The notes under the pieces are model-generated. The model saw nothing but the letters and a program-made list of their open reading frames with translations, did not search any database and was not told the DNA's origin. A program made the position numbers and the translations under genes. DNA of 64,000 nt from Macrophomina tecta (Eukaryota > Ascomycota > Dothideomycetes > Botryosphaeriales > Botryosphaeriaceae): the NCBI GenBank assembly GCA_024180945.1, contig JAKSGN010000036.1:682001-746000 (forward strand), in the 5' to 3' direction. Below, in pieces: positions 31,814 through 44,515 of the stretch (position 1 is its first letter; every line of letters starts with the position of its first letter).

Positions 31814-33273
31814 CTACTCGTCATCGGCTTCCTCCACGCTCGCCTGCATCCGCTGACGGGCCTCACCTGCTGGCTGTGCAACACCTGTTGCAGTAGGGGC
31901 ACTATCAACAGGCCCCTCAGGAGCAACAGCGGGTGCTGCTTCGGAGGGTGCTGCTGCCTCAGCGGGTGCCGCAGGTGCAGGTGGTACGGCGTCGGGGGAA
32001 GGTCCGTGCGCGTGGTTGTGGTTGTGAGGATGAGTGTGGTTATGAGCAGCGGCCTCCTTGGCCTTCTTCTTTGCGGCCCTTTCCGTCTTCTTCGCCTTCT
32101 TCGCCTCCTTTGCCCTCTTCTTATCTTCTTCGGTCTGGTGAACGAGTCAGCATTATTCAAAGAACCGTAGATCGCAGCACAAGATATCAAATGTGCAAGA
32201 AAGAAGCAAGTAGTGATAAGCTTACCTCCTGCCAAGCCCATACTGGCCTGAATGAGTCGAAGAACCCGACGTCCTCAAAGAGATTCGGGTACAACCAAAG
32301 ACCAGGCGGGACGATGAAGACGGTGATGCAGAACAGAATCAAACGGAAGATGGCCATGGCGAAGAAAAGACCAATCAAACCCAGCATACCCATGCTGAGA
32401 TACCAGACACCTTGACGCATAACCAGAGGCCACAGTGGAAACATGACGACCGCAAAAACGGCGACCAAAGCGAGAAGAGCATACAGCTTCTGCTTCCACT
32501 GCGAGCCCTCGTACAGCCATACGTAGTGGGAGTCATCGTCCGCATTCTGCTGCTGCTCCACACGCACCGTCCACAGACCCTTGACCCGCTTCTTCTTGCC
32601 ATGGCCATGGCCCTCGTGGGGGTCGTACTTAGAGACGCGGAGTGCGAGGAGAGAGAGAGGTAGAAGCTTGAATGCGTTTTCGGCGGAAGCACGGTCAGTG
32701 ACAGCTGGCAGCAGAGGGTTCTTTGCGCGGGCCTTCTGGTACGCCTCGGAATGAAGAGCACGAATGGCGCGTTTGACTGGGTGTGAAGTCAGCACACCTG
32801 TCAAGAGGGTGACGAAGGTGAACCTTACCTTTGAACATGTCTTTGCGCTTCTCGTTGAAGATACATGTCCGGGGCTTAAGATCCTGGCTTCTGAGAAAGT
32901 TGGCGACAGCGAGCGCTTGCGGAGTCGGAGGGCCAGGTTGGACGGGCTGAGCCCCGGGAGGCATGGGCCGCGGCTGTCCCTGCTGCGGAGGTGGGCCGCC
33001 CTGCTGGGCTTGCTGTTGAGCCGCCTGCTGCTGCATCATCTGCTGCTGGCGCATAGCTTGCGCCTTGAGCTGCTCGACGTATTGCGGTACGGTCATGCCG
33101 TGTTTCTGGGCCTCGGCAGCGAGTTGGCGCTGCATGAACTGGATTTGTTCCGGAGTGGGCTGCTGTCCGGGACGCAGTGGAGGAGGCATAGGACCACCAG
33201 GACCCGGCATCGGGCCTGGCATTGGCTGTCCAGCCTGAGGTCCAGCCGGACCCTGGTTTGGAGGTGTAGCCAT
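31814..33273 (-). CDS. SEC62: Translocation protein SEC62
   Basis: Complement of 31814-32134, 32226-32776 and 32829-33273; 438 residues. Introns of 91 bp (GTAAGC...ACCAG) and 52 bp (GTAAGG...CCCAG, branch CTGAC) keep the frame. Sec62 is an ER membrane protein that, with Sec63, works at the Sec61 channel in post-translational import. Seen here: a proline/glutamine-rich head of about 115 residues, the conserved cytosolic part around 120-240 (VANFLRSQDLKPRTCIFNEK, MFKVKRAIRAL, LWTVRVE), two adjacent membrane spans at about 246-266 and 272-305, then VPPGLWLYPNLFEDVGF, and a lysine-rich tail followed by a histidine-rich stretch and an acidic end. It is longer than yeast Sec62 (274 aa), mostly through the low-complexity head and tail. 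It shares a 352-bp upstream region with the ribosomal gene. Confidence 0.93.
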
Positions 33274-33625
33274 TATCGGCAGAGTGAAAGTTACGGTGAC
33301 GGCGAGCTGGAGGAAGATATGGGTTTCGAGGCGCGGATAAAGAGCGTTGATTCGGAGCCTTGAGCAGACACACTTCCTGAGCGAGAGGGTCGCGCGGGTG
33401 GGAAAGGTCGCGGTTGCGTAGTCTGGTTAAAGACACATCGCATTACCGCGAGCGGGCGGCCATGGTGTTCGCCGCATCCGCTAGCGCGCCAAGCCGGCTC
33501 GCGCCAAGACCCCACAACCTAACCGAGAAACACTTTTACCTTCGATATCGCGCTGCAACTCTTCCTCTGCACCCGCGACATCTTCGACCTCACCGAAAGA
33601 GACAGACTACCTTACAGCACTAGCC
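33274..33625. promoter_or_regulatory. Shared 352-bp divergent promoter region
   Basis: Lies between the SEC62 start (minus) and the uL11 gene start (plus). The right half is C/A/T-rich on plus, as in ribosomal protein gene leaders. No factor-binding site could be named with confidence. Confidence 0.6.
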
Positions 33626-34290
33626 ATGCCGTAAGTATCGTCCTTTCGGGCTCTGGCTACTACTCTATGGCTAATGCCCGCGCGCTCGCAGTCCCAAGTT
33701 CGATCCCAATGAGGTCAAGATTATCCACCTGAGGGCCACGGGTGGTGAGGTTGGTGCCTCGTCTGCCCTCGCCCCCAAGATTGGTCCTCTTGGTCTGTCT
33801 CCCAAGAAGGTCGGTGAAGATATCGCCAAGGCCACGTAAGTTTTCCACTGCAAGAATACCACGGCGAGCCATACGCTGACCGAATTGCAGTGGTGACTGG
33901 AAGGGTCTCCGCGTCACCGTCCGCCTCACCATCCAGAACCGTCAGGCCGCCGTCTCTGTGGTTCCTTCTGCTTCCTCCCTGGTCATCAAGGCTCTCAAGG
34001 AGCCCCCGCGCGACCGCAAGAAGGAGAAGAACATCAAGCACACCAAGTCCATCCCTCTGGACGAGATCATCGAGATCGCCCGTACCATGAGGTTCAAGTC
34101 CATGGCCAAGACCCTTGAGGGCACCGTTAAGGAGATCCTTGGTACTGCTTTCTCCACTGGCTGCCAGGTCGATGGCCGTTCGCCCAAGGACGTCTCCGAC
34201 GACATTGAGGCTGGCGAGATCGAGAGTGAGTTTGACCGATCAATTGCAACCTGAGCTAGTACTAATGTTTTTACAGTCCCCGAGGAGTAG
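33626..34290 (+). CDS. RPL12: 60S ribosomal protein L12 (uL11)
   Basis: Join of 33626-33630, 33692-33835, 33891-34225 and 34277-34290; 165 residues, the normal size of eukaryotic L12. Starts [20 protein letters not shown], has the proline/glycine-rich N-domain ([20 protein letters not shown]) and the RNA-binding C-domain to [22 protein letters not shown]. The protein sits at the GTPase-associated centre of the large subunit, on 25S rRNA at the base of the stalk. Introns are 61, 55 and 51 bp with GTAAGT, GTAAGT and GTGAGT donors. Two exons are tiny: 5 nt of coding before intron 1 and 14 nt for the last four codons plus stop. No key residue appears missing. Confidence 0.96.
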
Positions 34291-36922
34291 ATACCCACAA
34301 AAGCGAAAAAGTCCAGTCCACTTCACGTCGTTTGCATAATGGTCTGCGATAACGATGGTCATGTCATTGGGCGGCGATAGGGAAATCAAAAATACAGTCT
34401 CGCCGAGGAGCGGGATCGTCTAGGGTCCGAAGTGTGCCTCTGCAATCTCTGTGACTGCTATGAACCTTGCCAACACTCTGGCCCATACTTTCTCATCCAT
34501 GGGATTGGCCTATTTTGGTGCAAGGAAGAAGAATTTTCGACCTATACTCACCGCGACACCGTGCCCTCCGGGGCTGTGGGTGCAGCGGTCCATCTTCTGG
34601 TCTACATACCGATACGAAGTGACTCCTGAATTAGTCTTGATATTGAATGCTACAGAAGTGCGGAAATTGCCGTTAGTTCAGAAAAGTATTGGTTTCCTCG
34701 GTTCTTCAAATAGCGTGAAGAGTATACGTGCGTCATGGAGATAGCTCCGGAGTGGATCAAGGCCTGTATCCGAGGCACCGCGAGCAGCTGGTTCATACAC
34801 AACGTGGCTATGCTGGGATATGCTGATAGCACCTACACGTGCGGCAATTTCGTGGAAACGGAGGGCGCAGCAGTTCGCAGATTTGACCGCCTTCTGGCGT
34901 TTTGATGTCAAGGCACGGAGTACTTGGGAAAGTCATGAGACAGTTCGACGGTAACTAGCCGTGTCGATCGGATCCACCTGACAAGACGACCCATCAAACA
35001 CCGGCCCATGGCTACGTGTGCGCTGAGCGCTGACAGGACAAGAGCAGAGTCAAAAGAGGAGTAAGTCCTGGTCGAATCCTGGGGATAGGCGGGACGCGGC
35101 GAGATTTAAGTGCGCCAGCCTAGTCAGTCGGTGTGGAGGAGGGCGATTGGCATATAAAGGTGCTACTACCGCTGCCTGAGAAAACGCAGCGCCAACCACG
35201 GCCCCGGCCGGGTCGCAGACAGGCTATTATAAGCACAGTGCATAAAGTGCGCACTCGCCTGCAGTGCGCGGCATGCAGCGGCACAGCAGCACAGCAGGAG
35301 CAGCAGGAGCAGGAGCAGCAGCAGCAGCAGCAGCAGCAACGTCATCCGTAAGGCTGTCGGGCAAAAGTCAGGCAGGCAGCACAAGGTTGCTTTTTCCCGC
35401 AACAAGCCTTTGCTGTTTTCTGAATCAGCGTTTCAACGTCGCGGACTCGGCAGGCCATGTGAAGGATGTCGCGCAGGCGGGCTCCTTACATTGAGGCGGG
35501 TGGCACAGGCGGCATCAAGTGAGCTTGCCTCAATGCATGCACTCAATAAAGGCGGACCACGGCCGCATGCGGGCGGCGCGATCAGTGAGGCTCTCGTCAC
35601 CAGCGGTGGCGCTGCGTGGAGGCTGGCGTTTGGCGTTTGGCGGGCTGGGGCGCGCTGTGTCTGCGCATGCCTCACCGATTCGATTCGCGCGACAGAAGGT
35701 CCAGCAGCTTCCATGCTACGCGTGTCGTGAGTCAGCCATGCGGCCCACTCCGTGCCATCCGAAACCCAGGCGCGCAAGGATGGAAAGTTGCTTCTCCACA
35801 CTCTGGCGTCGCCGTGCCATCGGTGGGACCAAGAGGCCAACGGCGGCCGATCGCTTCCTTCACCATGGCGTGGTGGCAGGGTTCCGCGGGCGCCACAGGT
35901 GATCAGATAAAAAGCACTGCAGCGACGCCGTACGGCGCGCGTCTGGGCGCTCTCTCGGCGCAGGCTCATATCCCCAGCCCGGCAGCCCTCCGCGCTACAC
36001 GCATGAGCACGCCAAGTTCTCCCCCGGCCCTGTCTTCTTCATCCACCGACCTGTCCTCCGCCTGCGCGCTGCTGCAGCTCTCGCCCGCAGCTCAACACCC
36101 CCCAACGTGCGTCCCGGCAGTCGCCCGCCCGTCCGCCAGCTAAACCCGCGCCCTGCCAGCACGAAGCTACAAGTGCGCTGCTGCGCCCGCCCGCGCTCCA
36201 GCTGCGCCCGCCCGCGCCGCTCGTCACCACCGTGTGACCGTCCTGGATGCTGCCAGCCGTCGCGTCAGTAGAGCCCAAATCAGGCTCCCGCCGCGCGACC
36301 GTCGCAAGCCGGTAACATCTCTCTCACAGCTCCGTCAGCGTCAGCTTATCCGTAGACCGTCTGCCTGTCAACGCGCTGCCCAGCCGCGGCACCGCGCGCG
36401 CTGCTGAGTGATACATTCCCGTCCTCGGAGTCGTGTGCCGTCAGACAGCCAGAGCCGCCGCTCCCTTGCATTCACCACCCGCATAACCTCAACTTCTGAG
36501 ACCTATCTTGACGCTTTGTCTTCTACACCGCCGGCGCACACTGCCCTTCGTCGCTCTCTCTGCCTCCCCTCGCTCCCTACCGCTGAACGAGTCGCCTGCC
36601 GTCAGCGAACATCGTCTGAACCGACTGGCCCCGAGCCTGTGCCACAATCGTCGAACAGACCTCCGGGATCTCTGCTGGTTCTCGCCAGTGGAGACGGCCG
36701 GACCCCACAACAACGAACGCGCCGTACACGACATGCCATGCGTAGGCGGCGGGACGACATCTCTACGCAAAGGCATAGGCACAGCCGTTCTTCCTAGACT
36801 GCCTATATGATTGAACACCCTTTAGCGTTGATCTTATCTCTCGGGCCTTTGCACGTCGGCGGCCCTTCTTGATAGTCGACGTACTTTTTTTTCCCAGCAC
36901 CTGTACCAGTAGCTCTATAGAC
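34291..36922. other. Intergenic and leader of the O-GlcNAc-transferase-like gene
   Basis: 2.6 kb. Begins with the uL11 3' UTR; contains a CAG-rich tract at about 35283-35340. From about 35.95 kb the plus strand becomes C/T-rich up to the next start codon, as expected for a long fungal 5' leader. No family motif in any frame. Confidence 0.5.
35283..35340 (+). repeat. CAG-type trinucleotide tract
   Basis: Imperfect then perfect CAG/GCA repeats ending in a run of about nine units; non-coding by context, upstream of the transferase gene. Confidence 0.8.
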
Positions 36923-39900
36923 ATGACGACGATACGACAATACCCCCCGCAACCTCAGGCTCCAGTCCACCCATTTGGCCGTAATCCAACATACGCAAAC
37001 TACAACTCCCTGCCGACCACGCCTCGAATGGGCTCCCTTCCCGACAAGGTGCCCCGAGACCGCCTCCTGCAGCTGCCTCAGCAGTACGCATATCCCCTTC
37101 AACGAACTAATTCATATCCTGTCCGTGGCTCTCCGAAGGAAGAACAGGCCAAGTCGGAACGGTCGGAGAACATGCTCCGCAGAAAAACTCCGAATGGTAT
37201 CATCCCTGAAGCCTACGACGGTAGCACTTCCGAGAAACCGCACGCTATGAAGCACATTCTGCTTCCTGTTACGTCGGTCGATGGAGCGGTGCAACGGCCC
37301 ACAGTGCCATATGGGCACTCGCAGGAGCTCCCGCTCCGCACGCCTTCCATGATGCAACAGAGCTCGCATAGTCAGGTTCAGCAGCAGATGCTGCCCGGTG
37401 ACAGTTGGGATCTCAATCAGTTCAGCTTTGATCCTCCAAACGTGAGTCGGAAACGAGGCCAGCAGCAGTTTCCACAGATTGATTCGATGCTGAACCAGGT
37501 GCCAACACCTCAGCAGCAGTTACAATACTTGCAGATGGGTCAACAGTATGGAGTCGCGTTGCAACCGCCCCTGCAAACCCCACTGGGACCCACCGTGTCA
37601 AATGAAACCGGCCTCTACGGGCCGTATTGGCCAGACGGCACGTATGTTCCGTATCGTCCAGCCGCTGTTAGAGATCCTCGCTTCCATTCGGCGCCCCTGT
37701 CTACCTGGAATCACCAGCAATCCAGTTTCAGCAATCGAATCAACGGCAATTGGCCTCCTTTGGGAAACTTAACCCTGGATGCTACCAACTGGAAGGCGCA
37801 ACCACAACAACCGCAAATTGGCCATTCCCTGACACCCGGTGCCGTTGGGTACAATGCGCCAGGTACATCATTTGGCTTGGCGCAAAGTTACAACAGCCAC
37901 AACGATCCGAAATGGCTTTCTGGGCAGCAGCAAAACACTTCGCAATTTCTCGGATCTAACCAAAATACTCTTCACAACGGCTACCAAAAGGGTAGTAACC
38001 AAGCCAATTTTCAGCGCGCTTCTCTAGCTCACCCGTCAACTTCGTATCGTCCTGCGGACCCCGCTTCTCGAGATCTTGCACCTCTCGCAACGACATCCTC
38101 GGATTTTGAGTCCGCTTCCAATAACGCTCAGACTCGAGAAAGGGTGCTGGATTGGGCTCATCAGATTTACGTCGAACTCTTGAGCTATCATCACCATTCG
38201 CGGAGACACGGCCATCATGGGAGGAATGCACACGGCCAGCTGCAGCCAAGTATTTTTCCAAAACCGCCACGCCAGCCCGGGGCGGATTTCTCAAGCATAT
38301 CAAAACCATCTGATCATCGTCAGCAACATGCACTCAACAATAGTGGAGTCGTGGACTCGAGCTCGGCGCTTGCGAATGTGCGGACGCCGTTCTGGAAAGA
38401 CCACCAAAGACGATCATCGTGGCAACAACCCATGGTTAATGGCTTAGGTGTTCAACAGCCGGTGCAACCAGCTGACGCATACCGGAGTCTACGGAGAATG
38501 TCGGGTACATCATTTTCGTCCATGTACCCTTCGGTCACGCGCGATCTTCCTTCCACTGCAATGTCTGCCATTGACCAGATCACTCAATATTGCCAAGATA
38601 GCTCTTGGAAATGGATTGACGGAATTTTGGTCGGGGGCTGCCTCGCTTACGCGTTGGGCGACTTCCAGAGAGCATTGTATTATTATTCCAAGATTCTGGA
38701 AATCGACCCAGAGTAAGTTTATCATATACTTCACCCTTTGCTGATCGTTGATTGATATCAGCTGACAATTTTTCAGCCACGTTGAAGCGTTGTCGAACGT
38801 TGCCGCTACGCTTCATTCACTTGGCAGGAAGCAAGAGGCTGAGCAGCATTGGTGGAAGGCGATACAACTGCGGCCTTCATATTTTGAAGCAGTCGAGCAT
38901 CTTGTTCAATTATTTTGCACTGATCACCGCGGCAAGGAAGCCGTCAGCATCATTGATCATATTGAGCGCTCCTTGCAGTTGCCAAGCACCCACTCCGACC
39001 GGCGAAGCGATGTTTCGAGTGGAGGCAGATCGCCACAGTCAGAGGCGTCCGACAAACCCGTCTTCGAATACGATGGAGATCAAGACAACCTTCCGAAAGA
39101 CCTCAACAACGTGCCTGGATCCGACTTGCCCGGGTTTGGGACCAGTGGCTTCGCCATATCCGGATCAGAAAACGGTCGCATGCTGTCTCTTGTCCATGCA
39201 AAAGGCAATTTGCTGTATAGTATGGGAGACAACGCCGGTGCAGCTAAAGCTTTCGAAAATGCCGTACTCATCAGCGCTGGCAAGCGTGCTGGAGGCATCA
39301 GCAGTCTTATCAAGCATATTCTGAGAGTGGTTGACGAGGACGAGTTTGGGACCGCCGCTCCTGGAATGCACGCATCGAATTCGACCGAACCAATTTTGCT
39401 GCCGCCTGTTGCTGCCCTACGGACAGCCCAGCTCGCGTTCCCGAACAACGGGGACCTCCCTGGCCTGCGGTACATCCCTAACAAGGGAATGGCCAAGAAG
39501 GCAGCGGTTTCAACCACGAGTAATTCATTACTTTCCCTGGCCAAGATTTTCCAAGATGGGATGGCGTCAGGGCTGCCTAAAGCGCCATACCAATCTGCCT
39601 ACGGTGTCCGCGAAATTCTCGCCCTCTACTATCTATCGCTCTCGTTGCAGCCAAGTCCGTCCACAGCCAACAACGTGGGCATCCTTCTGGCTAGCGTCCA
39701 GCAAACCATTCCTCCGAAGAAGGTCTATCAAGACCCACAGCAGACAAGCATTCCTGGAGTCGTCCCAGGTAGTGGCATTGCTCTGGCTTTGGCTTACTAC
39801 AACTATGGCCTCAATCTCGATGCCGGTCATGCTCATCTATACACGAACCTAGGCAGTCTCTTGAAGGATCTCGGCCAATTGAAAATGGCCATTGCAATGT

Positions 39901-42110
39901 ATGAACAGGCTGTTCGTTGCGACGGCAGTTTCGACATCGCTCTGGCGAACTTAGCCAATGCAGTCAAAGACGATGGCAGGATCGCCGATGCAATCGTCTA
40001 CTACAAACGCGCGGTCAAGGTCAATCCTGAATTTGCGGAGGCCGTGTGTGGTTTGGCAAATGCCTTAAACTCCGTCTGTGGATGGGCAGGCAGAGGTGGT
40101 ATCGCGAGCGACGGGGGCAAACGGGACCGTTGGCACGTAGACGAACACGGAATGCTTCTCGATGCAACTAAGCCTGGCGCAGTCAGTACCGGTTGGCTCA
40201 AGCGTGTCGTGGATCTGGTCGAGAAACAACTCGCGGAAGGTGAAGACTGGGGACGCGGATCACTCAATGCCAGCTTCATGCAGGCTATGATGCACGTTCT
40301 TGCCTACATAAGCGGCAGTCAGAAGGAGGCGCAAGAGCGGATTGAGGAGATGAAACGGACATTGAGAAGCTGGTCCGGGCAGAAATGGGAGGGCCATAGG
40401 CTCGTTCGTCTGGCCGAGCGGGCCATCCGACGACTTGCCTGGCAATGGTACCACGACAGATGGATTAGAGGCAAAGAGCGCAACCCGTCTTACTATCGCC
40501 GACCGTATCTTCCATCAAGCCTTACCGTCCCAACCGCTCCGACGGTCCTACCGTTCCATACCTTCACCTGCCCCATGTCAGCGAAACAGATCCGGCTCAT
40601 TTCGCAAAGGAACGGACTAAGAATATCAGTCTCAACTCTTAAGGCTCCGTGGATGCCTCAGACCGTTTTCGAGCCTCCGGCGCCACCGAATCCGTATCTC
40701 AAAGTTGGCTACGTCTCTTCTGACTTCAATAACCATCCTCTGGCACATCTGATGCAGTCTGTCTTTGGCATGCACAACCGCGCCCGCGTTAAAGCGTACT
40801 GTTATGCCACGACAATAAGTGACAATTCCCCACATCGGCAGCAGATCGAGCGAGAATCCCCAGTCTTCTATGATGCGCATACTTGGCCGGCAGAAAGACT
40901 GGTCCAACAGATCGTCAAGGACGGCATCCATATCCTCATCAACCTCAATGGATACACCCGCGGCGCTCGCAATGAGGTTTTTGCTGCTCGGCCTGCGCCT
41001 ATCCAAATGTCCTTCATGGGTTTTGCAGGTACTCTTGGGGCCGAATGGTGTGACTATCTGTTGGCAGATGATACCGCAGTGCCGCCCAGTACCTTGCGGC
41101 CGTGGCGACGGAACGTTGATCTCGAAGACCAATTTGTTGATGAGAACAGCGGCGGTGACCAAGATGACTGGGTGTACGGCGAGAATATCATTTACTGCAA
41201 GAACACGTTCTTCTGCTGCGACCACCGCCAAAGCGCTCCGGATGTCCACGGCGAACAACTCGATTGGGAACAGGAACAACTGAGGCGATGGCAGATGCGT
41301 AAGGAGATCTTTCCAGACTTGCCCGACGACGTAATCATTCTCGGAAATTTCAACCAGCTGTATAAGGTGAACATTTCAAAAATCTCAGGCTGTCCTGGAT
41401 CAGTCAGCTAACGCATCTCACAGATCGAGCCGACAACATTCCGCACCTGGCTTCGGATTCTCGCCAACTTGCCCAAAGCCATCCTCTGGCTCCTGCGCTT
41501 CCCAGATGTCGGTGAGACTCATCTCAAACAGACGGCGCTCGCTTGGGCTGGGCCTGAGGTTGCTTCGCGTGTCATCTTCACCGACGTCGCCCCGAAGCAT
41601 CAGCATATTTCGCGTGCTCGTGTTTGCGATCTTTTCCTCGACACGCCCGAGTGCAACGCACATACAACAGCTGCTGATGTGCTTTGGAGTGGCACCCCCC
41701 TGCTCACGCTCCCGAGATATCCGTACAAGATGTGTTCCAGAATGGCTGCATCCATTCTCAAGGGCGCTCTCCCGGATAATGACGCCGGGCAACAAGCCGC
41801 GAAGGAGCTCATCGCCCAGAACGAAGAAGAGTACGAGCGCCTTGCCATAAAGTTGGGAAGCAGCATCAGATACCACGGCCACAGGATCAGTGGACGGTTG
41901 GCAGACCTGAGAAGGTTGCTGTACGAGAGCAGGTTTGGGTCCGCCCTGTTCGATACCAAGAGGTGGGTCACCGACCTCGAGGAGGCATACGAGTCAGCCT
42001 GGGATCGGTGGGTCAATGGCCAAGGTGGTGACATTTGGCTCAAAGGAAGCCGTCCCACAGGTGCTCTGCCTGTCCCTACATGGTGGTCATACAGTCGACC
42101 GATAAGGTGA
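36923..42110 (+). CDS. O-GlcNAc transferase-like glycosyltransferase (GT41) with TPRs
   Basis: Join of 36923-38712, 38777-41366 and 41424-42110; 1688 residues. Introns of 64 bp (GTAAGT...TTCAG) and 57 bp (GTGAAC...CACAG). The ATG at 36923 (GACATGACG) is preferred to the in-frame one at 36869. Architecture: a glutamine/proline-rich, probably disordered head (1 to about 560); TPR helices at about 565-631 and 930-1028 (NLGSLLKDLGQLKMAIAMYEQAV, split by a non-repeat stretch); catalytic GT41 fold from about 1238. Key residues are present: the NHP histidine at 1250 (counterpart of human His498) and the lysine of NFNQLYK at 1460 (counterpart of Lys842), as well as NGYTRGARNE, RPAPIQ and HTTAADVLWSGTPLLTLP. 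The family moves GlcNAc from UDP-GlcNAc to Ser/Thr of nuclear and cytosolic proteins. The yeast S. cerevisiae lacks it. Substrates here are unknown, and some fungal or protist members transfer other sugars. Confidence 0.88.
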
Positions 42111-42766
42111 CAAAAATTCGGATGAAAGTGATCGAGATGAAGGCTTATTACTGGAATGCAACGCCGAGGATAGGCTTTCTACAGGATTATTGCTGAGACA
42201 GGTCGGATTTCGGGGTTCCAGTACCGTGCGCATTGAGGCTGGAGGGGACATCCACCAGATCTGCAACGGTTTCCGAGTGTCGTTCTGATGCTTCGTGTTA
42301 GCATTCTTCCCGACTTGTTATATCCTTACTCTGCATGTCTTATTCTGGCTCTTCTTTCTGCTAAACCACGTCGCTGTCGCGTTGGGGTCGGTGTTCAGGT
42401 GTCTTTGAGTCCAGCGTCCAAGTCGGTGGTGAGGACGAGGTGGCGACGCACGCGCTATATCCGCTTGTTATTTTTCCCCCCCGTACGAGGGCAATATCCG
42501 CCGGTTTTGAGACCGGGTAAGAAACTTTTCTGGATAGTAGGAGTAAGGGATTCTTTGTCAACCTACCGTTGGACACCACTTTGTTTGTCATCCACACCTC
42601 GTCGCTACTTTGATGGATCTGATTGTTTTCTGCCATATTGTTTGTTGCATTTTGGCGTTGTGGTCACTGGGACTGTCGAATTTCCTTGGATCGGGGAAGG
42701 GAAAGATATACCATGATGTTTCTGCCCGCTCAGCGAGTGAGAGTTATAGGGGTGCGTCCTTCACGA

Positions 42767-42782
42767 TTTTTTTTTTTTTTTT
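42767..42782 (+). repeat. Poly(T) run, 16 bases
   Basis: Uninterrupted T16 in C/T-rich DNA, about 660 bases after the transferase gene. Confidence 0.9.
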
Positions 42783-43299
42783 CTTGTTTGGGTGCGACGA
42801 TGAATGGACGTTCTTTGACACCCCCGTAATCCCTCCAACTGGGGACTGTGGCTACTGTTTTCTCCACAGGTTCTTACTCGTAAGATAGCGCTGTTATGCG
42901 CATATAGATACCCTGCTTAATTCTCAGATGCCCCCTTACTATGTGGGCAATTTTTTCTCTTCACTACACCTCGCGCTGATACTCTAGACTTTCCGTCTCC
43001 TTCACCTCCTCCTATGCCTGCTAGAACATGTTCTCACTACATCGGCTGATTGTGTCACGAATGTTGCTTATCATCCACACACACCCCCAGTAGTTCCGTG
43101 TTTTCTTCGCACCTGTCTTGAGCCTCTTCGACTATTCTCGTTCATATTCTTAACCTGTTTCTTTTTTTCACTTTGTGTGGTGTTGTTCTTGCATACATTG
43201 CGCGTCAATCCAGTCGTCCCCCACTGTTCTTTCCTCCCGGCGACACATAGCCGAATGACCAGACTGTCTGTGTGTTAGAGAGAGAACCGTCATAGGAAC

Positions 43300-43319
43300 T
43301 TTTTTTTTTTTTTTTTTTT
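43300..43319 (+). repeat. Poly(T) run, 20 bases
   Basis: Uninterrupted T20. Confidence 0.9.
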
Positions 43320-44494
43320 GGTAAGTCTCAGACTGCGAAGGCTGCTTACATGCAGATCGGTGGTTTTGTGTTGCGGGACTTAGAATCACGGAGCATCCTG
43401 CTGCTACTGGTGCTGATGCTGCCACGACGCATGCTGCGCGAAAATGGTGAGCCTCTGGGCTTTGGGTTGGGGAAACAGGCACGTATGGGCGCGTTGGAGC
43501 AGTCACGTGCATGCGGAAGTTCAACATACAATTTTTACGTTCACGCCCGCTCTATAGCCTTCAGTTACCTCTACGTGATGGAAAGAAGACTGGCTACCTG
43601 CTAGCGCTAATGAAGCTCCGGTATTGAAGCCCAAATATCTACTCACGAGGCGGCTCTCTTTGCTTTATGTTCTCACGCGTCCCAGGGCACCGGGAGGCGG
43701 CATAGAAGATAATCACCTCTTCACCTGGCCGACTCTTCTTTTTTCGCACTGCACGAGCAGTAACGAAGGATCTGTGGACCTTTTTCTTTGCCACTCTGGT
43801 TCACCTTTCTCTCCCGATACATGTACGTAAGTTCTTAAATGTACATGATGATAGGCTTTTTCCGTCTGACTTCCGCACACTTGTTTCAGCCTCACCCGAA
43901 ACACTATACCGCCAATTACCACTACTCCTGACAGCGAACATTGCACAGCCGTCCTCAAAGTAACAACCACGATACTTGTCATCCTCATTTGTCTCTCGTT
44001 TTTTTTCTTGACTGTGTTCGTCATGCTTGTCTCATGGGCCGCGTGCGTGCAGTGTCGGTTTGGCACCGCGTCATTTTACTACACAGATGTGCGCTCTACC
44101 GATGGGAGAGAAGGTTGAGGAGGAGGCGAAGGACGGCGGCGCTGTTGTCGGATGTGGGCAGTTCGTCTCTCCTGTAACGCTCTGCCTACAAGCCGGCCGG
44201 CCATCTTTCTACTCCATCTGTCTCATAGTTTTCCCCCTCACGTACTACCTTCATCGAGGACTTGATGAGCAGCTTGCTAAGTCATTTGATTTTTATCTCT
44301 TCTCTGTCATTTACATCATCTATATCATACACTTGCATGCACCGCCTCAACATGCTCTGGGAAAACGCACCTCCGCTCTCCTTCCTTTCCTTTTTAATTT
44401 TATTTTGTTTTCTTTGCTTTTGCCGCACTGCGTCGGGTGTATGCGTGTGTGGATGTGTGTAACGTGCGATCGCTTCCTTGCTTTTGTTTTTTGC

Positions 44495-44515
44495 TTTTTT
44501 TTTTTTTTTTTTTTT
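44495..44515 (+). repeat. Poly(T) run, 21 bases, at a composition switch
   Basis: Uninterrupted T21; left of it the plus strand is pyrimidine-rich, right of it purine-rich. Confidence 0.9.

Noticed and set aside
35055..35085. B-box-like sequence (GGTCGAATCC), also near 63295 and 29918, as tRNA genes
   Set aside because: The flanking bases do not form T-arm, anticodon or acceptor stems.
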